A stretch of DNA of 64,000 nucleotides from Halogeometricum pallidum JCM 14848 (GCF_000337095.1 NZ_AOIV01000004.1:21021-85020); one strand, 5' to 3'. Counted from the first letter of the stretch, positions 33,386 to 42,561 are shown. Notes: a model not told the origin generated them from the letters alone. Translations and numbers: made by a program.

Positions 33386-36300
33386 TCAGGCGAGCGCCTC
33401 GGCCAGCATCTCCACCGGGTGCGGCGGTTCCGCCTCGCCGTCGCGTTCGCCGAGTTGCGACCGGCAGGACGCGCCGGGGGCGACGACCACCTCCCCCGCC
33501 GAGTCGTCCACCTGGTCGTAGAGGATGCGCGCGATGGCCTTCGACAGCGAGTAGTGCTCGGTCTCGTAGCCGAACGACCCGGCCATTCCGCAACAGGTCG
33601 AGTCGAGGGGGTCCACCTCGTAGCCCGCGCGCCGCAGGACGCCGACGGCGTGGTGGTCCTTCTTCGTCGACTTCTGGTGGCAGTGGCCGTGGTACGTCAG
33701 CGACCGCGGCGGGGTGTCCGCCTCCGCGCTCCCGTTCTCCAGGAGGCGGAACGCGTCGAAGTACTCCATCACGCCGTAGGTGTTCGCCGCGACGGCCTCG
33801 ACGTCCTCGCCGGAGAGCAAATCGAGGTAGTCGTGCTGGAACATCACCGCATCGGAGGGTTCGACGACGACGACGCTCCAGTCGTCGCGGACGAGGGGCG
33901 CGAGGGCGTCGACGTTCTGTCCGGCGCGTTCGCGCGCGCGGTCCACGAACCCCTTCGAGTGTGGCGGTCGGCCGGACCCGGTGATGCCGTCGGGGATGCG
34001 GACGTGGACGCCCGCCGCTTCGAGGGCGCGGACGGCCGCTTTCCCGGCGTCGGGATGGTTGTAGTTCGTGTACGTGTCGGGGAACAGGAGCACCTTCGAG
34101 ACGGCCTCTCCCGCCGGTATCCGGGCTCCGCCTCGCTTTTCGAACCAGTCGACGAACGACTCGCGGTGGAACTCGGGTAACTCCCGTTCGCTCGCGATAC
34201 CCACCGTCTTCTCCATCAGGAGGCGCGCGCCGGGCACCTTCGAGGCGAGATTCGAGAGGGGTGCGAGGGCGCTCCCGAGGGCCGACAGCGACCCGATGTC
34301 GGCGAACATCCTGTCGCGGAGGCTCGCGCCGTGCCGTTGGTGGTACTCGTGGGTCATCTCCGCTTTCAGTTTCGCCATGTCGACGCCGCTGGGGCAGTCC
34401 TTTAGACAGCCCTTACAGCCGACGCAGACGTCCAGGACCTCCTCGACGAACTCGTCGGTGAACTGCTCTCCGTCCGAGAGGTCGCCGCTCATCGCCTGCC
34501 GCAGCATGTTCGCCCGTCCGCGCGTGGACTGTATCTCCTCCTCGGTGGCCCGGTAGGTCGGACACATCCCCCCGCCCGTCGTCTCCTGCGGGCCGCGACA
34601 GCCCGCACAGCCGTGACAGAGTTCGACCATCCCCTCGAACCCGTTCTCGTTGGGCCACTCCAGCGAGGGGTCGAGGCCGGCCTCGAACTCGTAATCGGGG
34701 TCGAACCGGAGGTGTTCGGTCATGTCGTGGGCGTTCCTCCCGACCGTCCCCTCTGGACGCTCCTCGTCGTCCTGATAGCCGCAGACGTTCCCCGGGTTGA
34801 GGAGCCAGTCGGGGTCGAACGCCGTCTTCAACTCGCGGAACGCCTCCCACAGGCGGTCGCCGTACAGCTTTCGGTTCCACTGGGTCCGCGCCCGTCCGTC
34901 GCCGTGTTCGCCCGATACCGACCCGCCGTACTTCATCACGAGGTCAGTCGCCTCGTCGGCGATGGCCTCGAACGTCTCGACGCCCTCCACCGTCTTGGTG
35001 CTCACCAGCGGTCGGATGTGGAGGACGCCCGGGCCGGCGTGGGCGTAGTAGGAGGCGAACGTGTCGTGGTCCTCCAGAATCTCCTGGAACTCCGCGACGT
35101 ACGCCGGGAGGTTCTCCGCGGGGATGGCGGTGTCCTCGATGTAGGCGATGTGCTTCTCGTCGGTGGTCCGAGAGAGGAGAATGGGGAGGCCGGACTTGCG
35201 CATCTTCCAGAACTTCGCGCGCGTCTCGGCGTCGTGCGCCTCCATCGCCGCGACGGCGGTGTGCGCCTTCGCCGTCGTCTCCGCCGCGCCCGCCGAGGGG
35301 TCCGCCTCGCTCTCCCCGCCGGGAACCCGGTCGGCGACGAGGTCAGCCACCTGCTGGCGGCCGTGTTCGTCGTCCTCTGCGTAGAACTCCACGAGGAGAA
35401 CGGAGTCGGTTCCCTCGGGTAACATCCCGACCACCTCCTCGAACTCGGGCGTCTCGCCGGCCAGTCCGAGCAGCACGTCGTCCATCACCTCGACGGCGGC
35501 CGGACCGTGTTCGAGGATGGGGGCCACGTCCTCCATCGCGTCGACAACGTCGTCGTACGTCAGGAGCGCCACGGCGGCGGTGTTCGGGACGGGTTCGAGC
35601 GAGACGGTCGCCTCGGTGACGATACCGAGCGTTCCCTCCGACCCGGCGAGGAGTCGCGCGAGGTTCACCGTTCCCGGAACGCTTTCGGGGTCGACGCCCG
35701 AGTCGTCCGGGAGGCGACGCTCGCCGCGCATCTCGTCGACCAGCATGTCGAGGTTGTACCCCGAGACGTTCCGCTTCAGGTCGGGATAGGTCTCCGAAAT
35801 CTCGTCGGCCTCCTCGTCCAGCACCCGCGCGACTTCGGCGTAGATGCGCTCTTTCGTATCGCCGTCGGGGTCGCCCTCCTCGCGGAGCGTCTCGACTTCC
35901 ACCTCGCCGAACGTCGTCACCGTGCCGTCCGCGAGCACCACCTCGGCCGATTCGAGGTAGTAGTCGGTCTTGCCGTACTTCAGCGAGTGCGCGCCCGTGG
36001 AGTTGTTGCCGACGGCGCCGCCGAGCGCCGACTTGTCGCCCCACGCCGGGTCGGGGGCGAACTTCAGCCCGTGCGGCTTCAGTTCGGCGTTCAGGTCGCC
36101 CAGTCGGACGCCCGCCTGCGCCGTCGCCGTCGCGGCGTCGGGGTCGATATCGTAGACGGCGTCCATGTTCGTCATCAGGTCGAGGACGACGGCGCGGTTG
36201 ACCGTCTGTCCGGCGAGGCTCGTCCCCCCGCCCCGCGGGAGGACCGGAATCTCCCGCGTCGCGCAGTACTCCATCACCGCGACTACGTCGTCCGTTGAGG

Positions 36301-36514
36301 CGGGCATCACCACCCCGATGGGCGTCTGTTCGTACGCCGAGGCGTCCGTCGCGTACAGTTCACGCGAGTAGGTGTCGAAGCGCACGTCCCCCTCGACGAG
36401 CGATTCGAGGTCGTCGACCATCCCCGGCCGCTCGACGTCGTCGTTCACGTAGTCGTAGTTCGCGTCGTCGTCCGCCGCGGGGTCGGCGAACCGTTCCCGT
36501 GAGTTCGATGCCAT
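33386..36514 (-). CDS. FAD-linked 2-hydroxyacid (D-lactate/glycolate-type) dehydrogenase with Fe-S and CCG domains
   Basis: A 1042-residue fusion. An FAD-binding type 4 domain (about 60-280) has PRGGGTSLAGQ and GNNSTGAHSLKYG. An FAD-oxidase C domain (about 310-580) ends with SGEHGDGRART. A ferredoxin region holds CHGCAGCRG and CVGCKGCLKDCP. C-terminal Cys-rich CCG motifs include GHCHQK and CCGMAGSFGYE. In bacteria these parts are separate GlcD/GlcF or LldE subunits; here one chain carries electrons from a hydroxyacid to, probably, the quinone pool. The substrate is most likely D-lactate but could be glycolate. It is divergent from the PRC-barrel gene with its own TATA box. Confidence 0.88.
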   Translation of the reverse strand: MASNSRERFADPAADDDANYDYVNDDVERPGMVDDLESLVEGDVRFDTYSRELYATDASAYEQTPIGVVMPASTDDVVAVMEYCATREIPVLPRGGGTSLAGQTVNRAVVLDLMTNMDAVYDIDPDAATATAQAGVRLGDLNAELKPHGLKFAPDPAWGDKSALGGAVGNNSTGAHSLKYGKTDYYLESAEVVLADGTVTTFGEVEVETLREEGDPDGDTKERIYAEVARVLDEEADEISETYPDLKRNVSGYNLDMLVDEMRGERRLPDDSGVDPESVPGTVNLARLLAGSEGTLGIVTEATVSLEPVPNTAAVALLTYDDVVDAMEDVAPILEHGPAAVEVMDDVLLGLAGETPEFEEVVGMLPEGTDSVLLVEFYAEDDEHGRQQVADLVADRVPGGESEADPSAGAAETTAKAHTAVAAMEAHDAETRAKFWKMRKSGLPILLSRTTDEKHIAYIEDTAIPAENLPAYVAEFQEILEDHDTFASYYAHAGPGVLHIRPLVSTKTVEGVETFEAIADEATDLVMKYGGSVSGEHGDGRARTQWNRKLYGDRLWEAFRELKTAFDPDWLLNPGNVCGYQDDEERPEGTVGRNAHDMTEHLRFDPDYEFEAGLDPSLEWPNENGFEGMVELCHGCAGCRGPQETTGGGMCPTYRATEEEIQSTRGRANMLRQAMSGDLSDGEQFTDEFVEEVLDVCVGCKGCLKDCPSGVDMAKLKAEMTHEYHQRHGASLRDRMFADIGSLSALGSALAPLSNLASKVPGARLLMEKTVGIASERELPEFHRESFVDWFEKRGGARIPAGEAVSKVLLFPDTYTNYNHPDAGKAAVRALEAAGVHVRIPDGITGSGRPPHSKGFVDRARERAGQNVDALAPLVRDDWSVVVVEPSDAVMFQHDYLDLLSGEDVEAVAANTYGVMEYFDAFRLLENGSAEADTPPRSLTYHGHCHQKSTKKDHHAVGVLRRAGYEVDPLDSTCCGMAGSFGYETEHYSLSKAIARILYDQVDDSAGEVVVAPGASCRSQLGERDGEAEPPHPVEMLAEALA

Positions 36515-36540
36515 CAGTTGTCACGTCGTTCGACCGTTCC

Positions 36541-36551
36541 GCGTATAAACC
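36541..36551 (-). promoter_or_regulatory. TATA box of the 2-hydroxyacid dehydrogenase gene
   Basis: GGTTTATACGC on the minus strand, about 30 bases before ATG 36514. Confidence 0.6.
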
Positions 36552-36674
36552 CCGGGACGGCGGCATCGCGGACGGACCGCCCGCCGGTCCGAACGGCTCC
36601 CGGTCAGTTCCCCGTCAGACGGCCGTCTGCCGCCGTCGCCGTCGCCGTCGGGGCTCGCGTCTCGGAGCTACGAA

Positions 36675-36683
36675 CAATTAAGG
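36675..36683 (+). promoter_or_regulatory. TATA box of the PRC-barrel gene
   Basis: CAATTAAGG lies about 28 bases before ATG 36707 and supports this start over the longer open frame from 36518. Confidence 0.5.
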
Positions 36684-36706
36684 CGGATGGCCTCAAGAGG
36701 GTCCAC

Positions 36707-37003
36707 ATGGACGGCACTCCCGAAGAGCTAACGACGCTCGTCGGGCGCGAGGTCTACTCGAACAACGGCGTCTTCGTCGGGGAAGTCGAGGATATCCGCC
36801 TCGACCTCGACCGACAGACCGTGACCGGACTCGCGCTCGGTAGACTCAACGACGAACTGTTCGGAACCCGGATCGACCCGGGGAAGGGCGTGCTCCTCCC
36901 CTACCGCTGGGTCCGCGCCGTCGGCGACGTCATCCTCGTCAACGACGTGATAGAGCGCCTGAAGCACTCCGACGAGGAAGAAGAGTCGACGGTCGTCGCC
37001 TGA
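36707..37003 (+). CDS. PRC-barrel protein resembling cell-division protein CdpB
   Basis: A 98-residue PRC-barrel protein (LVGREVYSNNGVFVGEVEDI, LALGRLNDELFG, VLLPYRWVRAVGDVILVNDV) with an acidic tail. In Haloferax volcanii, PRC-barrel proteins CdpB1 and CdpB2 link SepF to the archaeal division ring; the sequence and, from memory, the neighbouring DHH-phosphoesterase gene resemble the CdpB1 locus. That assignment is an inference; other PRC-barrel proteins act in RNA or photosynthetic complexes. ATG 36707 fits the TATA box at 36675-36683. It converges with the DHH gene. Confidence 0.8.
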   Translation: MDGTPEELTTLVGREVYSNNGVFVGEVEDIRLDLDRQTVTGLALGRLNDELFGTRIDPGKGVLLPYRWVRAVGDVILVNDVIERLKHSDEEEESTVVA

Positions 37004-37052
37004 CTCGAACGGCTGCGACGACCCCGAATCGGATCTATATCCGGATTCGGTC

Positions 37053-38504
37053 TCAGTTTCCGTTTCCGCTCTCGCTCTCGACGCCCATCGCCGCGAACAG
37101 TTTCTTCCGGACCGCCTCCTCGGTGAGTTGGAGCAGGGTGTCACGGTTGTCCTCGGACGTCTCGATGCCGGTGAAGATTCCGAGCGGAATCTCCACGTCG
37201 CCCTGCGTGGAGTGGCCGCCCGCCTCGCCGATGCCCTGGAAGGCGTCCTGCAGGACGTTACCGATGTTCATCCGGATGTCCTTCGACCGCGCCGAGAGGT
37301 AGATGTTGTTGTCGACGATGCCGAAGACGGCCGTTGTCGTCACGCCCTCGAGGTTGAGGAGGTGCTGGGCCGCCTGTCCGAGGGCGTCCCTGTCGCGGAT
37401 GAACCCGGCGTTCGAGACGAGGTGGCTCCCCTGCACGTCGCGGTTCTGGATGGCCTCGGCCAGCACGTCCAGCGTCTCCGGCGACATCGACGGGGACTCC
37501 ACCTGTTCGAGCGTGTCGTGGTCGGCGAACGGGTAGAGATACGCCGCGGCGGTCAGGTCCGCGGGCGTCGTCTCGCGCTTGAAGTCCAGCGTCTCCGCGC
37601 GGATGCCGTACAGCAACGCGGTGGCGACGGCCTCGCTGGGGCTGATGTTGAACTCCTGGATGTACTTCGTGAGGATGGTCGACGTCGAGGAGACGTTCGG
37701 TCGGACGTCGATGAACGCGGGGTCGATGACCTCGCTCGGTTCGAAGTGGTCGATGAAGACGTCCACCTCGGTGCCGATGTCGGGTTCGCCCGACTTCATG
37801 TGGTCGACGAGGGCTACCGCGCCGTAGGAGGCGAGGTCCGGCGCGTCAGACAGTCGCAGCAGGTCGATGCCGAGGAGGTTGACGAACGCCCGGTTCTCCT
37901 GGTGGCCCATCTCGCCGTCGTAGAGGATGTCCGCCTCCACGTCGAACTCGGCGGCGATGGCCTGCAGAGCGGCGGCGCTGGCGATGGAGTCGGGGTCGGG
38001 GTTGTCGTGCGTCAGGATGGCCAGCGTCCCCTCCGTCGCCTCCAAGAGGTCGGCCAACTGCCGGGCCTTGTACTCCAGTTCGCCCGACTCCAGCGAACGG
38101 AGCGCGGAGTCGGCGATAACCTCCGAGGGGGTGATGACCACGTCGGCGCCGAGTTCGGCGAGTTCGTCCTCGGAGACGGGGTCGGAGGCGCGGACGACGA
38201 TGAACTGGTCGTCGCCGCGTTCTCGGATGGTGGACACGGCCGCCTTGTTAGCTTCGACGTCCGAGGAGAGGATGAGGACCACGTCCCGGTCGCTGACGGC
38301 GTCCCCGACTTCGGACTCGGAGATATCGGTCGTCTGCGCGTTCAGGTCCTGGTCGCGGAGGGCCTCGACGCGGCTCTCGTCCTTGTCGAGGATGAGGACG
38401 TCCTTTCCCTCCTCGGTGAGTTCCTCCGCGACGGCGTGCCCGACGCTCCCGCATCCCAGAATCGCGTAGGTGGACATCGAGGAGATGGTGACCCCAGCAC
38501 TCAT
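37053..38504 (-). CDS. TrkA-N/DHH-family phosphoesterase fusion
   Basis: A 483-residue protein. Residues about 10-130 are a Rossmann TrkA-N (RCK) nucleotide-binding domain, starting TYAILGCGSVGHAVAEEL. Residues about 155-330 form a DHH phosphoesterase domain with THDNPDPDSIASA and IDHFEPSE, where DHH reads DHF. Residues about 340-480 are DHHA1, with EAGGHSTQGD. Such proteins cleave cyclic dinucleotides or nanoRNAs, here perhaps in response to NAD or ATP; this is inferred. ATG 38504 is chosen since a TTAAG element lies about 30 bases upstream; ATG 38477 is an alternative. It is downstream-convergent with the PRC gene and divergent from tRNA-Lys. Confidence 0.88.
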   Translation of the reverse strand: MSAGVTISSMSTYAILGCGSVGHAVAEELTEEGKDVLILDKDESRVEALRDQDLNAQTTDISESEVGDAVSDRDVVLILSSDVEANKAAVSTIRERGDDQFIVVRASDPVSEDELAELGADVVITPSEVIADSALRSLESGELEYKARQLADLLEATEGTLAILTHDNPDPDSIASAAALQAIAAEFDVEADILYDGEMGHQENRAFVNLLGIDLLRLSDAPDLASYGAVALVDHMKSGEPDIGTEVDVFIDHFEPSEVIDPAFIDVRPNVSSTSTILTKYIQEFNISPSEAVATALLYGIRAETLDFKRETTPADLTAAAYLYPFADHDTLEQVESPSMSPETLDVLAEAIQNRDVQGSHLVSNAGFIRDRDALGQAAQHLLNLEGVTTTAVFGIVDNNIYLSARSKDIRMNIGNVLQDAFQGIGEAGGHSTQGDVEIPLGIFTGIETSEDNRDTLLQLTEEAVRKKLFAAMGVESESGNGN

Positions 38505-38650
38505 AATCGTCAGCACCTCTGGTCGGACGACACTTAACAGCACTCGTTTCCCGCGGTAGCGTCTGCGAACCGACTCGTTCGCCGACAGCGGCCCGGTTCG
38601 CCGGGTCGGCGGCGTGCGTGGTTCTCCCACCGAGGGGCTTAAACGAAAGG

Positions 38651-38660
38651 TCTTTACTTA
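38651..38660 (+). promoter_or_regulatory. TATA box of tRNA-Lys
   Basis: TCTTTACTTA lies about 28 bases before the tRNA. Confidence 0.6.
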
Positions 38661-38684
38661 CCCCGCGGAAACGAACGATTGCAC

Positions 38685-38758
38685 GGGCCGGTAGCTCAGT
38701 TAGGGAGAGCGTCTGACTCTTAATCAGACGGTCGGGGGTTCAACTCCCTCCCGGCCCG
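38685..38758 (+). tRNA. tRNA-Lys (anticodon CTT)
   Basis: Complete 74-base cloverleaf. Acceptor GGGCCGG pairs with CCGGCCC, discriminator G. The anticodon arm is TCTGA-CTCTTAA-TCAGA, anticodon CTT. The T arm holds GTTCAACTC. No CCA encoded, no intron. Confidence 0.95.
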
Positions 38759-38807
38759 CTCACATTCTCTTCGGGACGACCGAACCCGCCGAGCATCGCC
38801 GCTCGTC

Positions 38808-38830
38808 AGACACCACGTTTCCGGTGAAAT
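38808..38830 (-). repeat. Isolated origin recognition box, 35 kb from the origin
   Basis: AGACACCACGTTTCCGGTGAAAT is identical over 23 bases to the ORB next to orc (3199-3221). It begins 50 bases after tRNA-Lys in a 258-base spacer (38759-39016) that has no gene. I found no other ORB outside the origin, though a computed scan was not possible. Confidence 0.85.
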
Positions 38831-39016
38831 ACCCACCGAGAGATTCTCGGACGCTCGAAATTTGCTTCTGTCGCTCGCCTCGAATCAAATCGGTTCCGCG
38901 GAATCCGCCCGTCCGTGCCGTCGACGCGGCCGACGCTCTCCGTCCTGTCCGTTCGGCGGGGAACCCGGCGAAGAAGGGGTCGAATTGAGTCGCCGCCGAG
39001 ACGCGACGTTCCGCCG

Positions 39017-39361
39017 TCAGACTCTCACGCGCCGATCGCGTTCGTCACGGTCCTCGTCGACGGGGCGCGCGTCGTCGCGTCTCGGAGCGGTCGGTCGCTG
39101 GGCGTGGTCGACGCCGACGAGTTCGGTGACGCGCCACGCGTTGCCGCGCGAACCGAGCGACTCCATCTTTAAGGGTACCGTCGCGCCCGTCGGAAGCCGC
39201 GCCAACGTGTGCTTGACGGCGTCGCTCTCGCACTCGACTATCTGCCGTACCTCGTTCGACGCCTCGACGCGTACCGTCATCGCGCCGTGGTCGTTCATCG
39301 GCCACTCGATTCGCGCCGTCGTCGTCTCCGCGCCGGATGGGTTGGTGGGGTGAGACCGCAT
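39017..39361 (-). CDS. Small haloarchaeal protein, paralogue of the gene at 10892
   Basis: A 114-residue protein. Residues about 17-73 match the 93-residue protein at 10892 (ARIEWPMNDHGAMTVRVE, SNEVRQIVECESDAV, HTLARLPTGATVPLKME, GNAWRVTEL). The C-terminal 35 residues are a charged Arg/Asp tail absent from the paralogue. ATG 39361 is chosen over GTG 39370 because a TTTAAG lies about 30 bases upstream. Function unknown. It flanks the isolated ORB on one side and an Lrp-family gene on the other. Confidence 0.75.
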   Translation of the reverse strand: MRSHPTNPSGAETTTARIEWPMNDHGAMTVRVEASNEVRQIVECESDAVKHTLARLPTGATVPLKMESLGSRGNAWRVTELVGVDHAQRPTAPRRDDARPVDEDRDERDRRVRV

Positions 39362-39473
39362 ATTAGACACCTGTCACTACACCATCTTAAACTCTAGTTT
39401 GCGTACTCTGAATTTATTATCAATTTGTGAGAATCTACTATATGGGTGAAGAAATATCACGTCTCACCGATGT

Positions 39474-39962
39474 TCACTCGTCTTCGAGTAGTTCGTCGAG
39501 GAGCGTCTCCAACTCGTAGTTCTGGAGGACGCGCGCGCTGTCGCGGAGCGTCGAGACGACGAACGTGGAGTTCGTCCGTTCGACCTCGTCTATCTGCTCG
39601 AAGTCGGTGATGAGTCGTTCGACCATCTCCCGGCCCGAGAGATGAGCGACGACGATGAAGTCCGTCTCGCCCATCGTGAAGTACGCCTGTGTGACGCCCT
39701 CCACGTCGAGAATCTTGTCCTGAAAGGTGTGGTGGGGACCGCTGTAGTCGGTGAGCAACTCAACCAGTACGGTCACGCCGAGTCCGACCTTCTCCAAGTC
39801 GATGTCGTAGAGGTCGTTCTCGATGATGCCCGCCTCGCGCAGGTTGTTCAGTCGATAGTGTATCGTCGATACAGGAATCCCCGTCTCCTCGTGGAGTCGT
39901 TCGGGACTGCCCGTTTCGAGGTCCGAGATGGCCTTCAGAAGGCGTATATCACGTTCGTCCAT
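39474..39962 (-). CDS. Lrp/AsnC-family transcription regulator
   Basis: A 162-residue regulator. A winged helix at 1-60 reads MDERDIRLLKAISDLETGSP and IPVSTIHYRLNNLREAGII. A RAM-type ligand domain follows with VEGVTQAYFTMGETDFIVVA. Start ATG 39962 is the family start; the open frame to 40037 adds residues without homology. It is divergent from the DMT-transporter gene with an AT-rich spacer between them, so it may regulate that transporter in response to an amino acid; this is inferred. Confidence 0.9.
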   Translation of the reverse strand: MDERDIRLLKAISDLETGSPERLHEETGIPVSTIHYRLNNLREAGIIENDLYDIDLEKVGLGVTVLVELLTDYSGPHHTFQDKILDVEGVTQAYFTMGETDFIVVAHLSGREMVERLITDFEQIDEVERTNSTFVVSTLRDSARVLQNYELETLLDELLEDE

Positions 39963-40123
39963 GGCCCAGTTGTCTCTCCATACGCCCCTCGGGGGTTGTA
40001 TGTTCCGCCTTCTGTCCGAGTTTATGTACCGTAACAAGGATATTATAAGTATACCGAACTATCATGGTCTAAGACGGAATAAATTTGAACCAAAATCGAA
40101 TTCCTAATGAACTGTTGTAGATA

Positions 40124-40131
40124 GATTTAAT
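40124..40131 (+). promoter_or_regulatory. TATA box of the DMT-transporter gene
   Basis: GATTTAAT about 32 bases before ATG 40162, within a very AT-rich 199-base divergent spacer (39963-40161) that also has TATTATAAGTATA at 40041-40053, a second TATA-like element of unknown direction. Confidence 0.5.
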
Positions 40132-40161
40132 TACTCTCGTATACAAGAATATACAACGCAG

Positions 40162-41142
40162 ATGTCGCTCCGAACCTCCTCCACCACTGCCGACCGGAAC
40201 GCCCTCCTCTTCCTCGCGCTCGCGTGCTTTTGGGGTACGTCGTTCGTCGCCATAGAGACCGGACTCGAATACTTCCCGCCCGTGCTGTTCGCGGGCGTGC
40301 GCTACGTCCTCGCTGGCCTCGTCATCCTCGCCTACGCCGTCGCCACCACCGACCGCTGGATTCCCCGCACCCGCGCGGAGTGGCTCAGCGCGGGCGTCGC
40401 CGGCCTGTTCGTCATCGCCGCCTACCACGCGCTGGCCTACCTCGGACAGATGCACGTCTCCGCCCCCGTCGCCGCCGTCGTCGTCAGTCTCTCGCCGGTG
40501 CTGACCGCAGTGTTCGCCGCGGCGATGCTCGACGAGTCGCTCGACGCCGTCGCGGGCGTCGGCTTCCTCCTCGGCGTCCTCGGCGTCGTCATCGTCGCCA
40601 ACCCCGACCCGGCGAATTTCCTGTCTTCGAACCTGCTCGGCATCGTCCTCGTCCTCCTTGGCGCCGCCAGTTTCGCCCTCGGGTCCGTGCTCACGGCGCC
40701 CCTCCGGACGACGCTCCCCACCGAGTCGATGCAGGCGTGGGCGATGCTCATCGGCGCCGCCGTCCTCCTCGCGGTGTCGGCCGCCCGCGGCGAGTCTGTC
40801 GCCGCCGTCGAGTTGACGCTCCCGGCCCTCGTCTCACTGGGCTACCTGACGCTCGTCTCGGGCGTCGTCAGCTACCTCATCTACTTCGCCCTCCTCGACC
40901 GCGTCGGCGCGACCGAAATAAACCTCGTCGGCTACCTCCAACCCGTCGCCGCCGCCGTCACCGGCTGGGCGCTGTTCGGTCAGGTCGTCGACGCGACGAC
41001 GCTCGTCGGCTTCCTCGTCATCTTCCTCGGGTTTGGCCTCGTCACGCGCGAGACGCTCCGCGCGCGCCTCTTCGGCCGTCCCGCCGCCGTTCCGGACGGC
41101 GCGGCGACGACGCGGACTGACGGCGGCTACGACGCGGACTGA
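40162..41142 (+). CDS. DMT/EamA-family transporter
   Basis: A 326-residue membrane protein with about ten transmembrane helices in two EamA repeats. The first repeat starts ALLFLALACFWGTSFVAIE and the second LLGIVLVLLGAASFALGSV. The signature LYLTLVSGVVSYLIYFALLD-like stretch near the end is typical. It probably exports amino acids or other metabolites. The last 30 residues are an unconserved charged tail. It is divergent from an Lrp/AsnC regulator, a frequent arrangement for amino acid exporters. Confidence 0.9.
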   Translation: MSLRTSSTTADRNALLFLALACFWGTSFVAIETGLEYFPPVLFAGVRYVLAGLVILAYAVATTDRWIPRTRAEWLSAGVAGLFVIAAYHALAYLGQMHVSAPVAAVVVSLSPVLTAVFAAAMLDESLDAVAGVGFLLGVLGVVIVANPDPANFLSSNLLGIVLVLLGAASFALGSVLTAPLRTTLPTESMQAWAMLIGAAVLLAVSAARGESVAAVELTLPALVSLGYLTLVSGVVSYLIYFALLDRVGATEINLVGYLQPVAAAVTGWALFGQVVDATTLVGFLVIFLGFGLVTRETLRARLFGRPAAVPDGAATTRTDGGYDAD

Positions 41143-41210
41143 TCGCTTCCGGTCTCGGACCTTTTACTACGAACCGAAACCGCTTTTCAACCCTCCCGAG
41201 CAGTACCGCC

Positions 41211-42491
41211 GTGAATCGGAACAGCATACAATTTTACGCGCTCTACCTCACGCGGTTCGCCGGCGGCTACGGGTTCATCACCCTCATCACGCTCCTTTCC
41301 GACTACATTGACGCGCTCGACCCCACGAGCGTCTCCGTCTTCGGCCTCTTCACGGTCGGGGCGGGATTCATCGTCGGCATGTACACGACGGGGTTTACCG
41401 CCGCGCAAACCATCGCCGTCGTCCCCCTCGCGTGGGCGGGCGACCGCTTCGACAAAGGCGACGTGCTCGTCGGCGTCCTCGCCCTCGGGACGGTGGCGTA
41501 CGCGCTCTTCGTCCCCGTCGACTCCAGTCTCAGCTTCATCGGCGTCCGCGCCCTGCAGGGCGTCGCCGTCACCGGCGCGGGGCTGATGTCGCTGTCGCTG
41601 GTGGGCGAACTCTCCGCCGTCGGGTCGCGCGCGAACAACATCGGCAAGGCGAACGCGTCGGCGTTCGCCGCCTCCATCCTCGGAAGCCTCCTCGCGGGGG
41701 CGCTGTACGACACGTTCGGCTTCACGCCCATCTTCGCCATCATCGTCGTCCTCATGGCGATAGCCACCGTCACCTGCTGGCTGTTCCTCGACGACGACGA
41801 CACCCGAGTCCGCGGGTTCCCGTTCACCGACCTCGCGCTGAACCGACGCATCCTCACCATCGCCACCTTCCGCGCGCAGTACGCCGTCGCCGTCACCCTC
41901 GTGCGGACGTGGGTTCCCATCTACGCTGGCGTCTCTGCGGCCACCGGCGGCCTCGCGTACGCCAGCCTCGCCGTCTCGTTCACCGTCGTCGCGGAGAAGT
42001 TCACGAACATGCTGTGCCAACCGCGGACGGGCGCGCTCTCGGACCGGTACGGCCGCGCCCTCTTCGTCTTCGTCGGCGGCGGCGTGTACGGCCTCGTCGC
42101 CCTCGCGGTGCCCTTTTCGCCCGCCATCGGAACCGCCCTCGCCTTGCCGGCCGCGTTCCCGATTCTGGGACCGCTCTCGCCCGCGTTCCTCCCCCTCGTG
42201 GGGCTGTCGGGACTGCTCGGCGTCGCCGACAGCTTCCGCGAACCGGCGAGCATGGCGCTGTTCGCCGACGAGGGAACCGACAGCGGCGGCGTCGCCTCCT
42301 CGTTCGGCATCCGCGAACTGCTGTGGCGGCCGGGCAGCGTCGTCGGCCCCCTCCTCGGCGGGTGGCTGATGTACGAAGTCGGGATGGAGTGGGTGTTCTT
42401 CGTCGGCGGCGCGACGGCGCTCACCGGCGTGCTCACGTTCCTCGCCGTCCTCGTCTACGACTTCGGGCCGGGTGCGCTCACCGAGTGGTGA
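41211..42491 (+). CDS. MFS transporter
   Basis: A 426-residue major facilitator with 12 predicted helices. The loop 2-3 motif is GDRFDKGD near residues 79-86, with the second-half equivalent LSDRYGRALFVF. The substrate is unknown. GTG 41211 is the start; TATA-like GCTTTTCAA lies at 41182-41190, 27 bases upstream. It follows the DMT-transporter gene by 68 bases with its own promoter, so it is probably a separate unit. Confidence 0.9.
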   Translation: MNRNSIQFYALYLTRFAGGYGFITLITLLSDYIDALDPTSVSVFGLFTVGAGFIVGMYTTGFTAAQTIAVVPLAWAGDRFDKGDVLVGVLALGTVAYALFVPVDSSLSFIGVRALQGVAVTGAGLMSLSLVGELSAVGSRANNIGKANASAFAASILGSLLAGALYDTFGFTPIFAIIVVLMAIATVTCWLFLDDDDTRVRGFPFTDLALNRRILTIATFRAQYAVAVTLVRTWVPIYAGVSAATGGLAYASLAVSFTVVAEKFTNMLCQPRTGALSDRYGRALFVFVGGGVYGLVALAVPFSPAIGTALALPAAFPILGPLSPAFLPLVGLSGLLGVADSFREPASMALFADEGTDSGGVASSFGIRELLWRPGSVVGPLLGGWLMYEVGMEWVFFVGGATALTGVLTFLAVLVYDFGPGALTEW

Positions 42492-42561
42492 CTCCCCCTG
42501 GATATCATTCAGGATAACCGACCGGTCGGTATTTATCCCGGCGGTCGCCTCCTTCTCTCTA

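Noticed and set aside
38685-38830. tRNA-Lys as an integration site of a mobile element
   Set aside because: No integrase gene and no duplicated tRNA 3' end were found; the only repeat nearby is the ORB.
38862-39353. Open plus-strand frames around 38862-39353
   Set aside because: Most is antisense to the small paralogue at 39017-39361, and the rest is basic and Ser-rich, unlike a real gene here.
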